A stretch of 64,000 nt of DNA from Lottia gigantea (GCF_000327385.1 NW_008709380.1:2404552-2468551), one strand, 5' to 3'. Positions 50,501-63,540 are shown, numbered from the stretch's first letter. Made by a program: numbers and translations. Notes: generated by a model not told the origin, from the letters alone.

Positions 50501-53500
50501 GTGCGGTGAGGGGAATCTACCTAGGATTAGTATAGCTAAACCTACAGTGAGAAACAAGAGAGGACAACCATTATCATTATTTAGAAAAACATTATTAAGT
50601 CGAACTGAAGCTTTGCCCATTGTTTTACACAATGATGGTACTCTTCCCAGTAAGGTGAGTTATTTTAAATTATTAAGAATTAAAATTAAGATGGTATAAA
50701 AAATAATCAGTGACTGTGTGGAAATTTGAAATGCATCTTTGTTTCGATGATAAACAGCTCAGTCTGTGACAGATTGCCTTGTTACCAAGTAATATCTGGT
50801 TATGGATTAGATTAAAGGGATATTCCTGAGTGATAAGCTTATAGATGTTATTACTGATTTCAAGCTGAATCTGTTGTTCATAAGCAGGATATTTAAACAA
50901 CTTTATCCTTTTGAAGGTTGAACACATTTTACAAAAGTTTTGTTTATTAGCATTGATTTAAATATACCATTATATTTATATTATAGGTTGATATAGATAT
51001 GATAGATCCTGATGAAGTATTTACTCTAGTAGCAACTGGTCACACTAAAGATGTCTTAGGTGATATCAATGATGAAGGTGATCTTAATTTTCATTAATTA
51101 TTTATTTTATTCATTTTCAACTGAATTTCAAACATAAAGAAAACATTATTGTATCATTTCATACAAACTAAAAAAAGATAAACCCTGTAATGGTGTCCTT
51201 AATAGATTGTCTTTGATTTTCAGATGCCAAGAAACGAGCCCATACAGCATCAGTAGTAGTGAACGTGGGTGAAAAAGCTACATTTGAATGTGTATTTAAA
51301 CCTGGTCATGCCCAGAGATATCAAGGACATATAAGATTATCAGTAATAGATAATCAATATGAAGATAGTATTGTACAGTTGGTAGGGGAGGGGTATGAAG
51401 ATGATGTCACCCTAGATAATATACAATCTGTCACCTCAGATAAGATAGAACCTGAACAAGAAGAAGGCAACATGGCTGATGATGATGTAGCAGGTAGGTT
51501 GGCTGTGATTGGTCATGAAATTATCTTGGCTCAAAATCTAATTTTTTATCTTAACAGAGCAACTGTCCTACAACTAAAACTTAAGTGCTTATTTGTTATT
51601 TTTCTAAAAATACATGTATATGACTTTCTTTAATTCAAATGTATTTCCTTTCTTTCAGCTGCCAAACCGAATCTGTTGAAATTCGGAGATACATATTTAA
51701 ATGAACCAAGAACAGTGATGTTCTCAATGACCAACCACAATACATCTGATTGTATAAGATTCCAATGGCCGACACATCCAGAATTGAAATTTGTTCCACA
51801 AATTGGACATTTACATGGTGGTTGTAAGAAAGATATAGCTGTTACATTTAAGGCTTCAGAACCTAAAACATTCACTGAAGAAGTTGTTAATTGTAAAGTC
51901 TCTAAAATATCTTTTGATAAACCAATGGAACAGGTTTGTAAAATTCAATTATTCGATGGTGACTTCATAATTTGTTTGAAATTCTTTGTTATTGGGTTTG
52001 AAATTTTTGGTAATTTTACTGGCAGATTTCAAATGTTTGAAATTGTTTGTTTCAGGTTGCTGATTGGGATGACAGAATAAGAACAGTTAAATGGGTTGAT
52101 AATACAACTGCATTAGAAAGGTATGACAATTTTATTCTCAGCTTGAACTATTTGGACTATCAAAATCCAAAGACTCCATTGTCTGATATGATGGATCAAT
52201 TGTTCAATATCGCATTAATATAATTATGTATGTTTAAAGCACAGTTTCTATCCAAAAAAGATTGATTAAAATGGGCATGCACAGTATAGATGATGACAAA
52301 AATATGTTTAAACCTTGGCAATATTTAATCTCTCTTCAGCAAACACATTCAAAATCATTGAAAATAATGTCAACTGTTTCATTTCAGTGTAAAACCAAAT
52401 TCAGATACACCAAATACTAGTAGACCAGGTAAAATGAAAGTAGTGGAGGTAGAAAATGAACCAGTCTTTAATGAAGTACCAGACACATCAAGAAATCTGG
52501 AATTATTGGTGTCAGCTGTAGCAGACTATTGTCAGTTTAAATGTAAAGCAGAGGCTATTAATTTTAAAGATACTCTGATGTTCCAGACAAGACTATATCA
52601 GTAAGTAAACTCTTTTGTAATTTGTAATACATATTTCTCTATTAAAATGCTAACAATGTTTCAAAAACTGGAGTGATGACTCATCACTGTGATGAGTCTC
52701 TCTTGCTTGACAATGATGTTAGCCTCCTGCAAAATAAAGGTGAACTTGATTAACTAAATGAAATCCTGATGCAATATTTTCCTTATTTCAGAGTTTCAAT
52801 GAGTAACAAAGGAAATGTTCACCTTGACTTTAGTTGGCAAGTAATAATGGACAGCTTTATACCATCTCTACCTCGAGCTGTCACCTTTATGTCTGAAGGT
52901 GAACGACCTGAATCTCGAGTTGATGTTGTAGATACATCATATATACCATTCAGTATTGAACCCCAGTATGGTTCTATAGCACCAAAGAAAAAGAAATCAT
53001 TCACCGTTAAATTTTCACCACTGGATGTCAGTGACTATAAAGGACGGTTGGTTTGTAGGTAAGTAATATACTTTGAGTAACTTGACACTTGTTACTGTTA
53101 GGCCTTATAAATGAATGCCCATCAAACCAGCTCTTGTGTGTTACTTTTGAAGCTGTCCTATGTAGTCCTTTTGCAACGTTGTTGATGGATATTGCGTGAT
53201 GTTGTTGCTGATTAGCTCAATCTCAATTTCATTAAATCTATTTCAGTATACCTAATCTTAAAGATGAAGAAGGTCCAATTATTAGCCTTAGTGGTCAAAG
53301 TTTAATGCCATATTGTCATTTTGAACTGATGGATTCTGACTACATCAGTGGAGCTAGACGTAATCCAGAGCTACGAGGACCTGGTGGTGCACCTCCTGGA
53401 ACAACTTTAGATCCTAATACCAGAGTCATAGAGTTCCAATGTGTTGGTGTTGGGGTAATGGCAGCAAGGTAAGTAATTTTTCATTTGAAATGCCTGCAAT

Positions 53501-56500
53501 TTATTCAATGCTGTGATATGCACAGGGGATAAAAAATGACCAGAACCACAAAAAAATTAGTTAAGATTAAACAGACTTTATTTTTACCATTACAAATTTT
53601 ATTGCAGGGAATTTGGAGTAGTGAATCCGACAAGCCAGACATATCAGTTTGAATGGGTCTGTGAAGATGAGATTGACCCTAAAACATCACCATGTTTTAA
53701 ATGTCTTTACCCTAGAGGTGATATCAGAAGTGGTAGAAAATTTAAGGTAAAAATCTTTTGAGTTATGTCGACAATTTTTCCTCTGTACTACACATCTGAA
53801 TGGTTTTTTTAAAAGAGCCTCAATTCAATTTCATCTTATGAAAAGAAGCTGTCATGTTAGCAATACTTTGAAAAAGGCCTATTTATTAAGACAGAATGTT
53901 TTTGATTTTTTTAATATGTTCTGTTTTCCCATGTATTTTAGGCGGCTTTTGAATTTGTATCAAACCAGCTTGGTATTGTGGAATCATTCTGGAGATTTGT
54001 GATTCCTGATCAGAATATCTCTGTACCATTTTTATTGGTGGGAAATGCTCGAGAACCAGATGTCAGTCTAGATAGATCACATTTAAACTTTAAAGCATTG
54101 TTAATTGGTAAGGAACTTTATTTTTCTTCAATACATAAAGAACATTACAGAATTTAATTATTGTCCAGGAAGTGTTATATTACATTAAAGCGATTATTGA
54201 GTGAGTAAAAGAATCTTTAACAATTGAATAATTTGAAATGGAATGTTGAATTCAATACAGTAATTCCAATCTATTCCTACAGGTCGTGAAGCCATTGAAA
54301 AAGTCAACCTATATAACAACGAAAACGTAGAGTTTGATTTTAAGTTTAGTGAAGAATCTTGTTACAGTGAAGGATATTCAGCTAAACTTGGTGTTCAACC
54401 AAACATTGGAACAATTCCACCTAAATCAAGGTAAGGTTTGGTCACAAGCTGACAGATTCGAACCCACAACCGCTATTAAATTTTTTGGAGGTAACCGCTC
54501 CATTGAAATGAAAACAGAAAAACACATTAGAAAAGCTTATTTTAAGCTGTCTACACATTATAAAATTCTCATCAGGACAACTTTTTTATTTCCAGTATTC
54601 CTATAGATCTAATATTCTCACCTAATTCGGATAAAGAAGTGAACTTCAACCTAGCCTGTAAAATAAGTCGTAAAATTCTTCCGGTTACTTTAAATGTGAA
54701 AGCAGAAGGCTATTCCATGATGTCTTCTCTGTTTTGTGAAGATTCTCTGGGTAATAATATAGAATTAGCAGAAAAAGGCATCAACCAGATTAATTTTGGA
54801 GAGGTAAGCTATTATTATGTATCTCAGTATTGTCTGTTGTCGCGTACGAAGCAGACCATGCTTACTTTTTTCAAAACACCTGATGGTTCTACTCTTTGTA
54901 GGACTCGACTAGGAAACAACTTTTACTCCCCATTTTGCCATGCTTTGGACGAGATTATGATTAATGGAATAGTCTTGCTTTTACAGATTTTTAAAAGATT
55001 ATTTAATATTGTGACAAATTTCATTTCCATTGCACACAGCATAAGGTTAACTATCTTCTATAATCCTATGATGTTTCGAAATGCATTCCATGATGCTTTC
55101 AAATCAGCAATCCCCACGATCAACCTTTGTTAGTGCCTTTCTCTACGTAACGCTGCGTTTTGAATTCCAGGTTGAAGTTAACGAAGAAGCTATTCGTAAT
55201 TTGTTTATCATTAATACTGGAAAGTTTAATTTTGATTTCAAATGGGAAATATTAGATAAATCTGATCACCGGGATTTGGTTAAAATATCCCCAATGAAAG
55301 GTGGCGTTATGTTTGGTGAAAAACAGAAATGTGCCATATCATTCTGTCCCCTATCCAGAATGTCTTTAAGAGGCTACCAAATGGAATTAAAGGTAATTGT
55401 TACATTTATGGACATATTTTCTTTAGCCTCCTGTACCGATTTACTCATGCTTCCAAAACAATAAATTTAATTGATCTTTATTTGTTTGATGTTGTTTAAT
55501 TCAATTGATTGTGTTTGATTTCAGATCTCAAATGGACCATGTTATACACTAGAAGTAATAGGACAGGGAGTGACACCTGGATTACATTTCTCCTATTTAT
55601 CCTATAATTTTGGAAACTGTTTTATACATCGTGCTGGTCTACCAGAGCATTCTACAGTTCTCACTTTAACAAATAAAGATAAGAAGGAAATCAGGTATAT
55701 ACATTGAAAAACTTCTATAAGCATGAAATTTGCGACACTATACAAAATAATCCAGATGTCAATGGGTATGGTCATTCACATACTAAAGGTCGTATGGCTT
55801 TCTTACTTGATCTGATATATTTTCTAAAATTTCTCAATTCTTATCTATAGGAGAAAATTGTTATTCTCTCTCCAAAATTATAATGATATGATTTGTAAAA
55901 AGATGAAAATCAGCACATAATTGTAAATTTGAATCCATGTGGATAAAAATTGCCTCTATTCACCGATCGACATAAAATGAATTTATTTTGTCTTTCAGTG
56001 TTGATTGTCTGTATGAACCAACTAACCACTTAAATCACACTTTTGATGCTGGAGTTATTGGCCCTGGAAAGTCGTTGGATATTACCTTTAAGTTCTATCC
56101 TCGTAAAGCTATTAAATATACTGAGAGCGTTACATTTGAAATCAATGGTTTATCTAAACAGACTGTCGAATTCACTGGTGTGGGCTCTGAGATGAAGGTA
56201 TGTGTTATAATCTTAAAGAATCCATTACTGTTTGCCTGAAATTCTCACGGATGCACAAGTTGATTATTTGATGAACTGAACTACAACACTTAAGAATTCA
56301 GCAATGCCTTTATTCAGTTTTCTGTTTGTTTAGATTGAAGTAGCTGATCCAAAGATGAAGATAGTTAACCTCGGATCTAAATTAGTGGGTGAAGTCGTGA
56401 AGAAATATATACCTATTGTAAACAATAGTCCGGCTCCTATAACCTTTAATTTAGCTCTCACCCCCACGTCTCCAGGGTTACAACAAAGTGATATATTGTC

Positions 56501-59500
56501 TATTGCACCTACATCTGCTATCACACTCCCACCTAGAGGGGGAACATGTAAGGTAGAGGTAGCATTTAGACCCAAGAAAAGAATAGCTCCATTTACAGAA
56601 GAGGTAGGGATCAAGAGCAACTTAATCTTGTCATTAAAAAACATTTAAGTTTCTTTTAGTAAAATGAAAATATAAAATAAATTTTAAGAATTGAAACGTA
56701 GAATGAGGATTCTGTTGTCAGAATTATGATCTACTGGGGACTCTGATTGGTTGATTTCTTTGAAGTTATACTGACTAATCGCATTTCTTGACATTTAGAA
56801 TATAATTTTTAACTTAACCGGAAAACTTACCCTGAGCATAGAGCATTAACACGCTATAATTTTTCAGTTGTCAAAATAAATTTGTTATTTAATGAACAGG
56901 TGATGTTAGAATGTGCTGGATTATTCCAACCATTATTTGTGGTACGAGGTTCCTGTCTAGGTATGGAAGTCAGTCTAGATACAGAAGCTATACCATTTGG
57001 TGCTGTCATACAGAAGAGTCAAAGCACCAGGAAACTGGTAATGAGTAATACTGGAGATATGAATACAAAGTGAGTCAGTAACTTTATTTACAGACTAAGC
57101 AGACTGTATGTTATTGTTTTTTTTTCTCAAATGACAATTAACTGTTGACTATATTTACTTTCTGGGCTCTCATAATGTACTGCTTATAGTTCATTTGTTG
57201 TCTCTGTCTCTTTAATTAACATTAGTAGTTTTCTAGTGTCAAAGATCAAAGACTTTATAGACTACCAAATAAGACTACTTTTATTTCATTATCAAATCAC
57301 TATATCAATGTCAATGCTTACTATATTTAATTGTAGATTCCGCTGGGATGAGAGTAAATTTAAACCTGATTTTTCAATTAGACCTGTAGAAGGTTATATA
57401 ACACCTGGTATGGAAGTTACATTTGATGTCACATTCCATCCCCAAACTTTGAATCAAGACATCAGATATGAGGTAAGTCTTATCCATGGATGGGATAACT
57501 GACAGCCTTCTTACCTTAATTGGCAAAGGAGTCCTTAATTAATCTAATACCAATTACTGAATCTAACATATTACCAAGATAAAAAAAACATTATTTTTTC
57601 GTAAATTAACTTTTTCTGTGTTATAGCAGACTTTTACAATAATTTATAATTATACAATATTGTTAGAGCAATTTACAATGGTTAGGTAAAGATCAAAAAA
57701 AGAGCACACTCATGATTCACTTTATTCAGGCATTTTCAAATGGGAGATTACTCTTAATAAACTATTGATTGTATAGTAAAAGAAAATGGCTCTGTAGCTG
57801 TCTAAAAGCTGCTAATCATTTTTGACACTGACATATACTTGACCTCAAGTCTTTGTATAAATCATAATAGAATTATATCAATATTTAATGTCTACATTAC
57901 TTAGTAAGTTAACGGAGTGTTTATGTGGTTTTCAGTGTAGAATTTAAAAAAAAGAATAATCAATCAACTTGACGACCTTTTATTTTACCCCCTGGGTTGT
58001 GAACTGATCAGCCCATTATTGTGTTTAAAGAGCAATTGCCTTAAGACTTATTGATTTACTTTAAGGAAAAAACATGAACATTTTTATAATGTTAGTTAGC
58101 CAAAAATGTAATTGTATATATAAATACTGACATTAATGTGTCTTGTTTTCAATGAAGACTTTAAGATCTCAATGTAAAAAGTTCACAATTTATTATAATA
58201 TACAATACTAGCAAATGAAAGAATCCAATAGTTTTACATCTCTTGCAAAAGCAAAAAAGGTGTAAAACATGGCAAATTAGGTCATATTTTGAAAATGAAT
58301 ATTGTACAAATGATGGTATCATTAAAGCAAAAGAAAATTTTGAATTTTTTCTGCAAGAACTTAACTCATTCATGATTATTTGATCAACTAGCGCACTGAT
58401 ATAAGAATTGATCAAATTTTTTTTTGAATGTCCTCCTTTAAAGTTCACCTTGATTATAGTTTATTTTAAGACAAAGAAATATTAGAATTTGAACATGATG
58501 TTGACATTTTTAATTGATTGATTGATAAATTGATTTATTTTATAAACTGATTGTTTCACAGTGATTTATGGTTTTATTGTTCCTAATGTCTGGAGGCATC
58601 AAAACTGAGACAGGAAACTTGGGAATTGATTATTGAAAAATCACTACCAATCAATAATTTATTTTTTTATTGTTTCTTTTCTTCTTCTTTTCAACGAAAA
58701 GACATTTATAGATTTATTAATTCTTTGATCAGAGGTTGAAAATGTTTTTAAGTAAATTTATTTCGATGTGACGTATATGTTAAAGTTACGGTCAATTCAC
58801 AGAACATTGGCATAGATCTGTAGTTAATGTGTTGTTTATGGATTAGGTACAGGTTGTAAAAGAAGCTTAAAGCTAGAGCCAAGTCTGTTTGGCCGGTTGG
58901 GTCACAACTATATAAAATAAGACTTTAAAAAAAACACTATGAAATTCATGTACATCTTTTCAAATTTGATAACAATTAATGACATTCTTGTTAGTTTCAA
59001 GAAGGCTGTTGGTTTCATATTTCCATTTGGAAACATTCAAGTAAACTAATGTAAAATGCATAAGAATATTTATCTGAAATCCTAAATGTCCTGAAGACCA
59101 AAACCATTTATGGGTATTATGAAGTCTCAGAAGTTACAAAATTTTAGCCCAAAATGTGTTCATGGTTTTACAAATATACTTAAAAGGGTATTAAATTGTC
59201 AATCTTGATTTTACCTTTTTTTTCGTTTAATTTGTAGAAGTTAAAGTGTAGCTTAGATGGATCAAACAAACCAATATATTTAACATTAACTGGTATGTGC
59301 ACAGGAATACCACCAGTGAAAGAAACTCAACATTTTGCCACCCATGTTCGACAGAAAGAGACTAAACATATCTCAATACCAAATCGAACCAATCAACAAT
59401 GGCATCTAAAACCTGTAATAGATGGTGAATATTGGTCGGGGCCAGTTACAGTAATTGTTGAACCACAACAAAATAAAAGTTATGAATTGACCTACAAACC

Positions 59501-62500
59501 ATTGACCATGACCCCAGAGGGCAAGAAACATACTGTAAGTCATTTTCTTTTTTTAATTTTGACTTTAATGCAATATCTATTATATACTAATTAGTAATAT
59601 TCATTTGCTTGTACCGTTTCTTGTCTTGTATATAAAACGAACATATACATCTCTATGGAGACTGTTTGTTTTCTTGAGTGTTGCACATATGCTATGTTTG
59701 ATCAATATCTTTCAGTGAGCACAGCTAATCATTGATAAACAATTGTGCTGAGATTTTCCTTTCAAAAATCTTCAATTCATGGAAATGAAAGTTGTATAGT
59801 ATTAATTTTATTGTGAATTTTTCAGGGTTCTATATTTTTCCCGCTACCTGATGGTACAGGGTTAATGTATAATTTAACTGGAATAGCTGAACCGCCTAAA
59901 GCTAGTGGTAAAATAACACGAGATGTGCCTTGTAAAACATCATATACTGAAATATTACAAGTTCATAACTGGCTGAAAAAACCACAGAGGTAATTGAGAG
60001 TTTCTTAGTTCTCTAGTTATTTATTTATTTATGATCCATCTGTTTCCATTAACATTGTTAATTTTATTTCAATACTGATCCAAATATAAAGATCACACCA
60101 TTTGATACAAGATGAATCCTTTTTTTTCAATTAGATTCCGAGTAAGAGTGGAATGTCTAAAAGTGGATAAATTAGATGCCGGTACCACAGTTAAAGGTAT
60201 AGAATATATTGATGTACCAGCAAGCAGTAAAAAAGATTATAAACAAACTTTTTATGCATATAAAGAAGGTGTTAGTGCTGTAAAGGTGAGCTTCTGATGT
60301 TTTTTTGATTTGGTGTGCAGTAAAATTTTGCACCAAATATTGAAATTCTGAATGATTGAGTGTCACCCTAATTTGAAATGAAATGAAATAAATGGAGTTT
60401 ACGACCTACTTTTCTGCACACTTTAACTTGCGATCTTTTTATACTGAGACAATATAATTGACGTACATATTCATAAACAACTCGAAAGACTATGCCGAAA
60501 GGGAAATATATTTATCTGATTGCTGTATTGATTATTGTGATTTATTTCATCATTATCTTCAAATTTATCTGTGATCGTGATGTTTACGTGATGAGTAATG
60601 CCTTAACATGTTATTTAACTTTATTGATCTGTATAGGATCAATGATCAATTTAATTGTTGTTTTTATCAAGATCGAGGTTCAATAGGGGCATTAATTAAA
60701 AGACTTTAATCAGATCCTATCCAATATTCATGCTGATTTGTATAGGTCCAGGATGGCATTGTCTTTCTCCATCTATCCATTCATTGTTTCTGATAAAAAC
60801 TACAGTTGTACAAAGTTGGCATCAATTGATTGACCTAAAGTAATCAGAAGTAATCAAACATTCATGCTGATTTGCGTACGTCCACATTTCAAGCTGGATT
60901 TGCATTGTCTTTGTCAATCTGTTTGTTCACTTGGCAAATTTGAGATATTTTTCTTACTTTCTTACTAAACAATTAAAATTGCGAAATCCATTAATTTTAT
61001 TTTATATATAGGTTTATTTTTTTAAATTGCAGGTGATCTTTACGAATGAACAAACAGGAGAATATCAATTTTATGAAGTAACATATAGAGCTACACGACC
61101 TGGTGTTACTGGTACCATAGAATTAACTAGTCCAGTTCGCCAATCTGTACACCATGCTATAACACTAGAGAACCCCTTATCTTACCCTGTTAACTTCTCT
61201 CTAACTTGTAATGTACCAGAAGTTCTTATGCCTTCTCAACTTAACATACAAGCTAATTCAGAGGTTTGTCGACATTTATTCATTTTTGATAACTGTTCCC
61301 TGATACAGTCAAGCAAAGTTTTATACATCCACAAGTAGTTCTAAGCAGGGCTTGCCCCCTTAAAAATATGGTTTACACCCCCTCTAGTACTCCCACTTTA
61401 TTTCTAATAAATTAAAAAATATGATTTTCATATGTTTTTTCCACAAAAGATTTGTCAGAATACACCAAATATCAATTCAATTTTTTCAATTTTCTTGGGA
61501 GACCCCTTTCAGAAGGTCTGTGAGAGACTATGATGCCTCCACAGAGTTGCCACATTTTGTATTTCAGCCTCTTCAGTTGTCCCCATATTGAGTCAGTCTG
61601 TCCCCTATTTGTATCATGAGTCTTAGGAGGCTTTCGCTGCCATTGCTTTAGTTACTACTTCATTTGTCATAAACCATATCAATTATATCATGGAGAAAAG
61701 TAAAGTATGTTCTTGAAGTGATTGATATTTATTTTATACATCAGCTATTTTATCAATATTTACTAATCATCTTTTATTTATAAATGTATTTATACAAAAA
61801 TATAAATCGAAGGTGTAGTCTATTGTTTATAATTCTAAAATGGAATTTGTTTGCCAGAAATATTTACTCATTTCTTGTGTCCTATAGGTGGATTTAGTCT
61901 TCACTGTAGAGTCCATATTAATATTTCATGAAAAAATTTAATGATTATTTACTTTAAATCAAAGATAACCTTTTCTGATATATCTTAATTTAAAAACACG
62001 ATATCATCATTAATTATCGCAAAAAATTTCGTCTTGTTATATATTTTACTGTACAATTAGAATTGTCAAGATATTTAACTCTTGAAAAAAGAAATGTATT
62101 TACTGTGTATACTTCCTGTCACAGAAATGTCAGTGCATAGATGTTTCAACATTTGTTCACATAAATATTGTGTATAGAATGTCATTTTGGGAGTTTTAAA
62201 GTATGATAACATCTATAGTTTGAATATAGTTTATGATATACTGCAAATTGAGCCAGGTTCCGGAAAAACAACAAATTGGAAAGCAGACAGTGTGAAATGA
62301 TTGATAATTTTAACCTTTTTATGCAACTTTTTATACTATTCATGTTTTTCAGGGTCGACTTAATTTAGAGTACCAGCCACTACGTGTTGGTGAAGTACCT
62401 GGTCGAATTGAGTTTTCATGTAATGATCTAGGTCTCTATATGTATGATCTAATCCTCAAGGCTACTCCATCTGGCCCAGAAAAAGCTCTTTACTTCCGTA

Positions 62501-63507
62501 CTTGCCTGGGACAGAGCCAAGTTCAAACAGCCAAATTTCTCAACTTTGCTAAACAGAAAACTGACTACTCCTGCAAGGTGAGTGTCACATAAAATATAAT
62601 AGAATCATCACTGAAGCCAGTACAGTAGTAGGCCTACTACAACCTTATCAAAATCATCAAAAGTGCCCGAATGCTACATAGTTTTAGAATTTAGGGGCGC
62701 ATTTTTCGTAAAATTGTCGTCTGTTTCTGTGTCAACAATGTCAGAAAAGTCCCATGATGATTCTCAAGAATCTGTCATGTGTGCTAGATAACAATATGAG
62801 TGTATTTTATACACCAAATAAACATTTCAAGCTATGAGAATACAATCACAGTGTGGCACTAGGAGTTCTAGCAACATCCATTGCAGCAGAGATCAAATTC
62901 AAGTAAATTGTTGAACTCAAGAGCATAAATTTAATAGCTCTTTGTATCAACATGATGCCTTCTGAATTTCTATTATTCAGCCTCCTCATCTTTGTCAAGT
63001 TTCCTTCTTTTGTTATTTCAGATTGATAATTCAGATTTCCATGTTGATAAAACAGTGGCAGCAGCACCTGGATCAACAGGTGGTACAGAGGTAGCATTTG
63101 ATGTGTCATTTGAACCATCTAAACTTGGTGAACAGAAAGCGGTATTAACAGTTTCCTCTCAAACTGGTGGTGAATATATCTTCCCATTAAATGGTAGCTG
63201 TATACCACCAAAACCACAAGGTCCTTGTATCATCAAAGCAGGCTCCAATACACCTATAACCTTCCGTAATGTTTTTAATGCTACAACACCATTTACATTC
63301 CAAGTTGATAATCCATTGTTTCATGTTTCCAAACAGGGTGAATCAGTCCGAGCTCGTAAAGATCATAGAATTGTTGTAGGTTTTGATGGAAATGATAGTA
63401 ATTCTAAAGCAGCTGTCATGGGAAAATTAATTGTATCATGTGCTAGTTCTGCTGGAGGAAAAACTAATGCTCAATGGGTTTATTATTTGAAGGGTGTAAC
63501 ATTGTAA
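24436..63507 (+). CDS. HYDIN: HYDIN, axonemal central pair apparatus protein (complete, 85 coding exons)
   Basis: HYDIN is a giant structural protein of motile cilia and flagella, part of the C2b projection of the central pair; its loss gives stiff cilia and, in mammals, hydrocephalus or ciliary dyskinesia. The 85 exons I place sum to 15,678 bases, an uninterrupted 5,225-residue frame (human about 5,120). It starts MPLGPFGEVVG and ends WVYYLKGVTL, the family's C-terminus. Residues 90-1950 and 2820-5225 are chains of MSP/ASH-type immunoglobulin-like domains; the middle (about 1955-2818) holds the HYDIN adenylate-kinase-like domain with a Walker A GAPMAGKT (about 2073-2080) and a long charged Lys/Glu coiled coil. 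The ATG at 24436 follows an acceptor at 24432. Exons are listed in separate entries. Introns are mostly 200-700 bases. No break is seen. Signal AATAAA at 63541. Least certain exons: 23, 48, 57 and 58. Confidence 0.98.
29592..29735 (+). mobile_element. tRNA-derived SINE-like remnant in HYDIN intron 12
   Basis: AGAGGTCCAG directly followed by GGTTCAATCC (29641-29650), a perfect Pol III B-box type sequence, with a plausible tRNA-like stretch before it. The flanking coding frames do not include it. The end of the element and any target duplication could not be fixed. Confidence 0.45.
29898..34245 (+). other. HYDIN: HYDIN exons 13-23 (residues 757-1358)
   Basis: Exons: 29898-30014, 30339-30491, 30651-30889, 31024-31168, 31407-31519, 31742-31892, 32296-32433, 32743-32871, 33129-33437, 33679-33819, 34075-34245. 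ASH domains continue (GEGPVVHVQPDIVDWG, NRPLNMKFKLTNSGRRHQQL). Exons 21-23 end in an acidic Glu/Asp-rich linker, matching the variable acidic insert in vertebrate HYDIN. Exon 16 uses an unusual GTTTTT donor. Confidence 0.88.
31990..32230 (-). mobile_element. Possible SINE-like insert in HYDIN intron 18
   Basis: This intron segment is less AT-rich than its surroundings. On the minus strand TGGCAGTCAGTTAG resembles an A box and GGGTTCTTATC a worn B box. Weak evidence; could be ordinary intron sequence. Confidence 0.25.
34590..38136 (+). other. HYDIN: HYDIN exons 24-32 (residues 1359-1953)
   Basis: Exons: 34590-34799, 35079-35216, 35351-35659, 35982-36151, 36303-36576, 36723-36917, 37154-37300, 37500-37739, 38034-38136. 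Matches to the family include IFDILPLYGTL, EYLLDFGYVVLG, ELDRVKNLPG, FCRGQGLEPRIEL and LKGYDEYNTLLLPPR-like (LMKGYDEYNTLLLPPR) just before the charged middle region. Confidence 0.95.
38306..44447 (+). other. HYDIN: HYDIN exons 33-48: adenylate-kinase-like domain and charged coiled coil (residues 1954-2818)
   Basis: Exons: 38306-38521, 38725-38880, 39019-39270, 39438-39598, 39807-39950, 40250-40433, 40594-40735, 41529-41609, 41766-42002, 42157-42291, 42541-42698, 42907-42995, 43180-43359, 43598-43749, 43994-44254, 44400-44447. RRGIAIIIHGAPMAGKT forms beta-strand plus Walker A; the intron at 38881 cuts it inside the GKT. LMSCVLPEDLLTEILAERLQ and GVVFDGLDTLF complete the kinase-like core. Exons 39-44 are dominated by Lys and Glu (coiled coil). 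Exons 39-42 and 46-48 end in phase 2. Confidence 0.9.
45156..49957 (+). other. HYDIN: HYDIN exons 49-60 (residues 2819-3502)
   Basis: Exons: 45156-45338, 45459-45578, 45755-46087, 46346-46547, 46799-46898, 47010-47109, 47315-47566, 47845-48015, 48240-48329, 48917-48997, 49358-49496, 49679-49957. The ASH chain resumes at FRWVVPANGE. DSIVCCVRENPEP and GIDFGVIRVSEE-like matches are strong. Exons 57 and 58 encode a basic Arg/Ser-rich linker (TKSRDGSTSSRS) that is poorly conserved in the family; they rest mainly on phase and splice sites. Confidence 0.88.
50116..55694 (+). other. HYDIN: HYDIN exons 61-75 (residues 3503-4449)
   Basis: Exons: 50116-50268, 50421-50654, 50987-51077, 51224-51493, 51659-51933, 52056-52120, 52388-52600, 52792-53058, 53247-53468, 53608-53746, 53942-54107, 54283-54430, 54596-54803, 55171-55392, 55525-55694. 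Family matches: GEGYEDDVTLDNI, FQWPTHPELKFVPQIGHLH, ISGARRNPELRGPGG, PVTLNVKAEGYSM, FIINTGKFNFDFKW. All junction phases agree. Confidence 0.95.
54430..54510 (-). mobile_element. tRNA-derived SINE-like remnant in HYDIN intron 72
   Basis: On the minus strand AATGGAGCGGTTACCTCC precedes, 15-20 bases later, GGTTGTGGGTTCGAATC with a perfect B box (54455-54465 reversed). This order and spacing is that of the D-arm to T-arm half of a tRNA. It begins at the donor of exon 72. Confidence 0.5.
57473..59237 (+). other. HYDIN intron 79, longest intron
   Basis: About 1.77 kb between a GAG|GTAAGT donor and a TTTGTAG acceptor. AT-rich with no repeat, gene or conserved element that I recognise; a 95-codon minus-strand frame at 58161-58448 is not protein-like. 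Confidence 0.6.
60708..60945. repeat. Diverged tandem duplication in HYDIN intron 82
   Basis: TTCATGCTGATTTG followed by TA.GTCCA and then GCATTGTCTTT occurs twice, at about 60729 and 60862, in the same order with small insertions. Unit about 135 bases. Confidence 0.6.
61264..62352 (+). other. HYDIN intron 83
   Basis: About 1.1 kb. The part 61340-61660 is less AT-rich with C-runs (CCCCCT, CCCTTT) and may be an old repeat, but no family is recognisable. Confidence 0.5.
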
Positions 63508-63540
63508 ATTTAATTTATATAGAACATTTTTTTAAAGCTG

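Larger units (their letters stand above)
55999..63507 (+). other. HYDIN: HYDIN exons 76-85 (residues 4450-5225)
   Basis: Exons: 55999-56197, 56334-56603, 56900-57069, 57337-57472, 59238-59534, 59826-59989, 60135-60285, 61033-61263, 62353-62577, 63022-63507. Family matches: EINGLSKQTVEF, FRWDESKFKPDFSI, GTIFFPLPDGTG-like GSIFFPLPDGTG, IDVPASSKKDYK, PPKPQGPC and the C-terminal WVYYLKGVTL. The last exon (486 bases) includes the stop at 63505-63507. Introns 79 and 83 are the longest of the gene. Confidence 0.96.

Noticed and set aside
60492-60686. 64-codon frame in HYDIN intron 82 that looks like two membrane helices
   Set aside because: Ile/Leu/Val/Phe-rich translation is expected from T-rich intron DNA. 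There is no family match, and it lies wholly inside an intron with good flanking splice sites.
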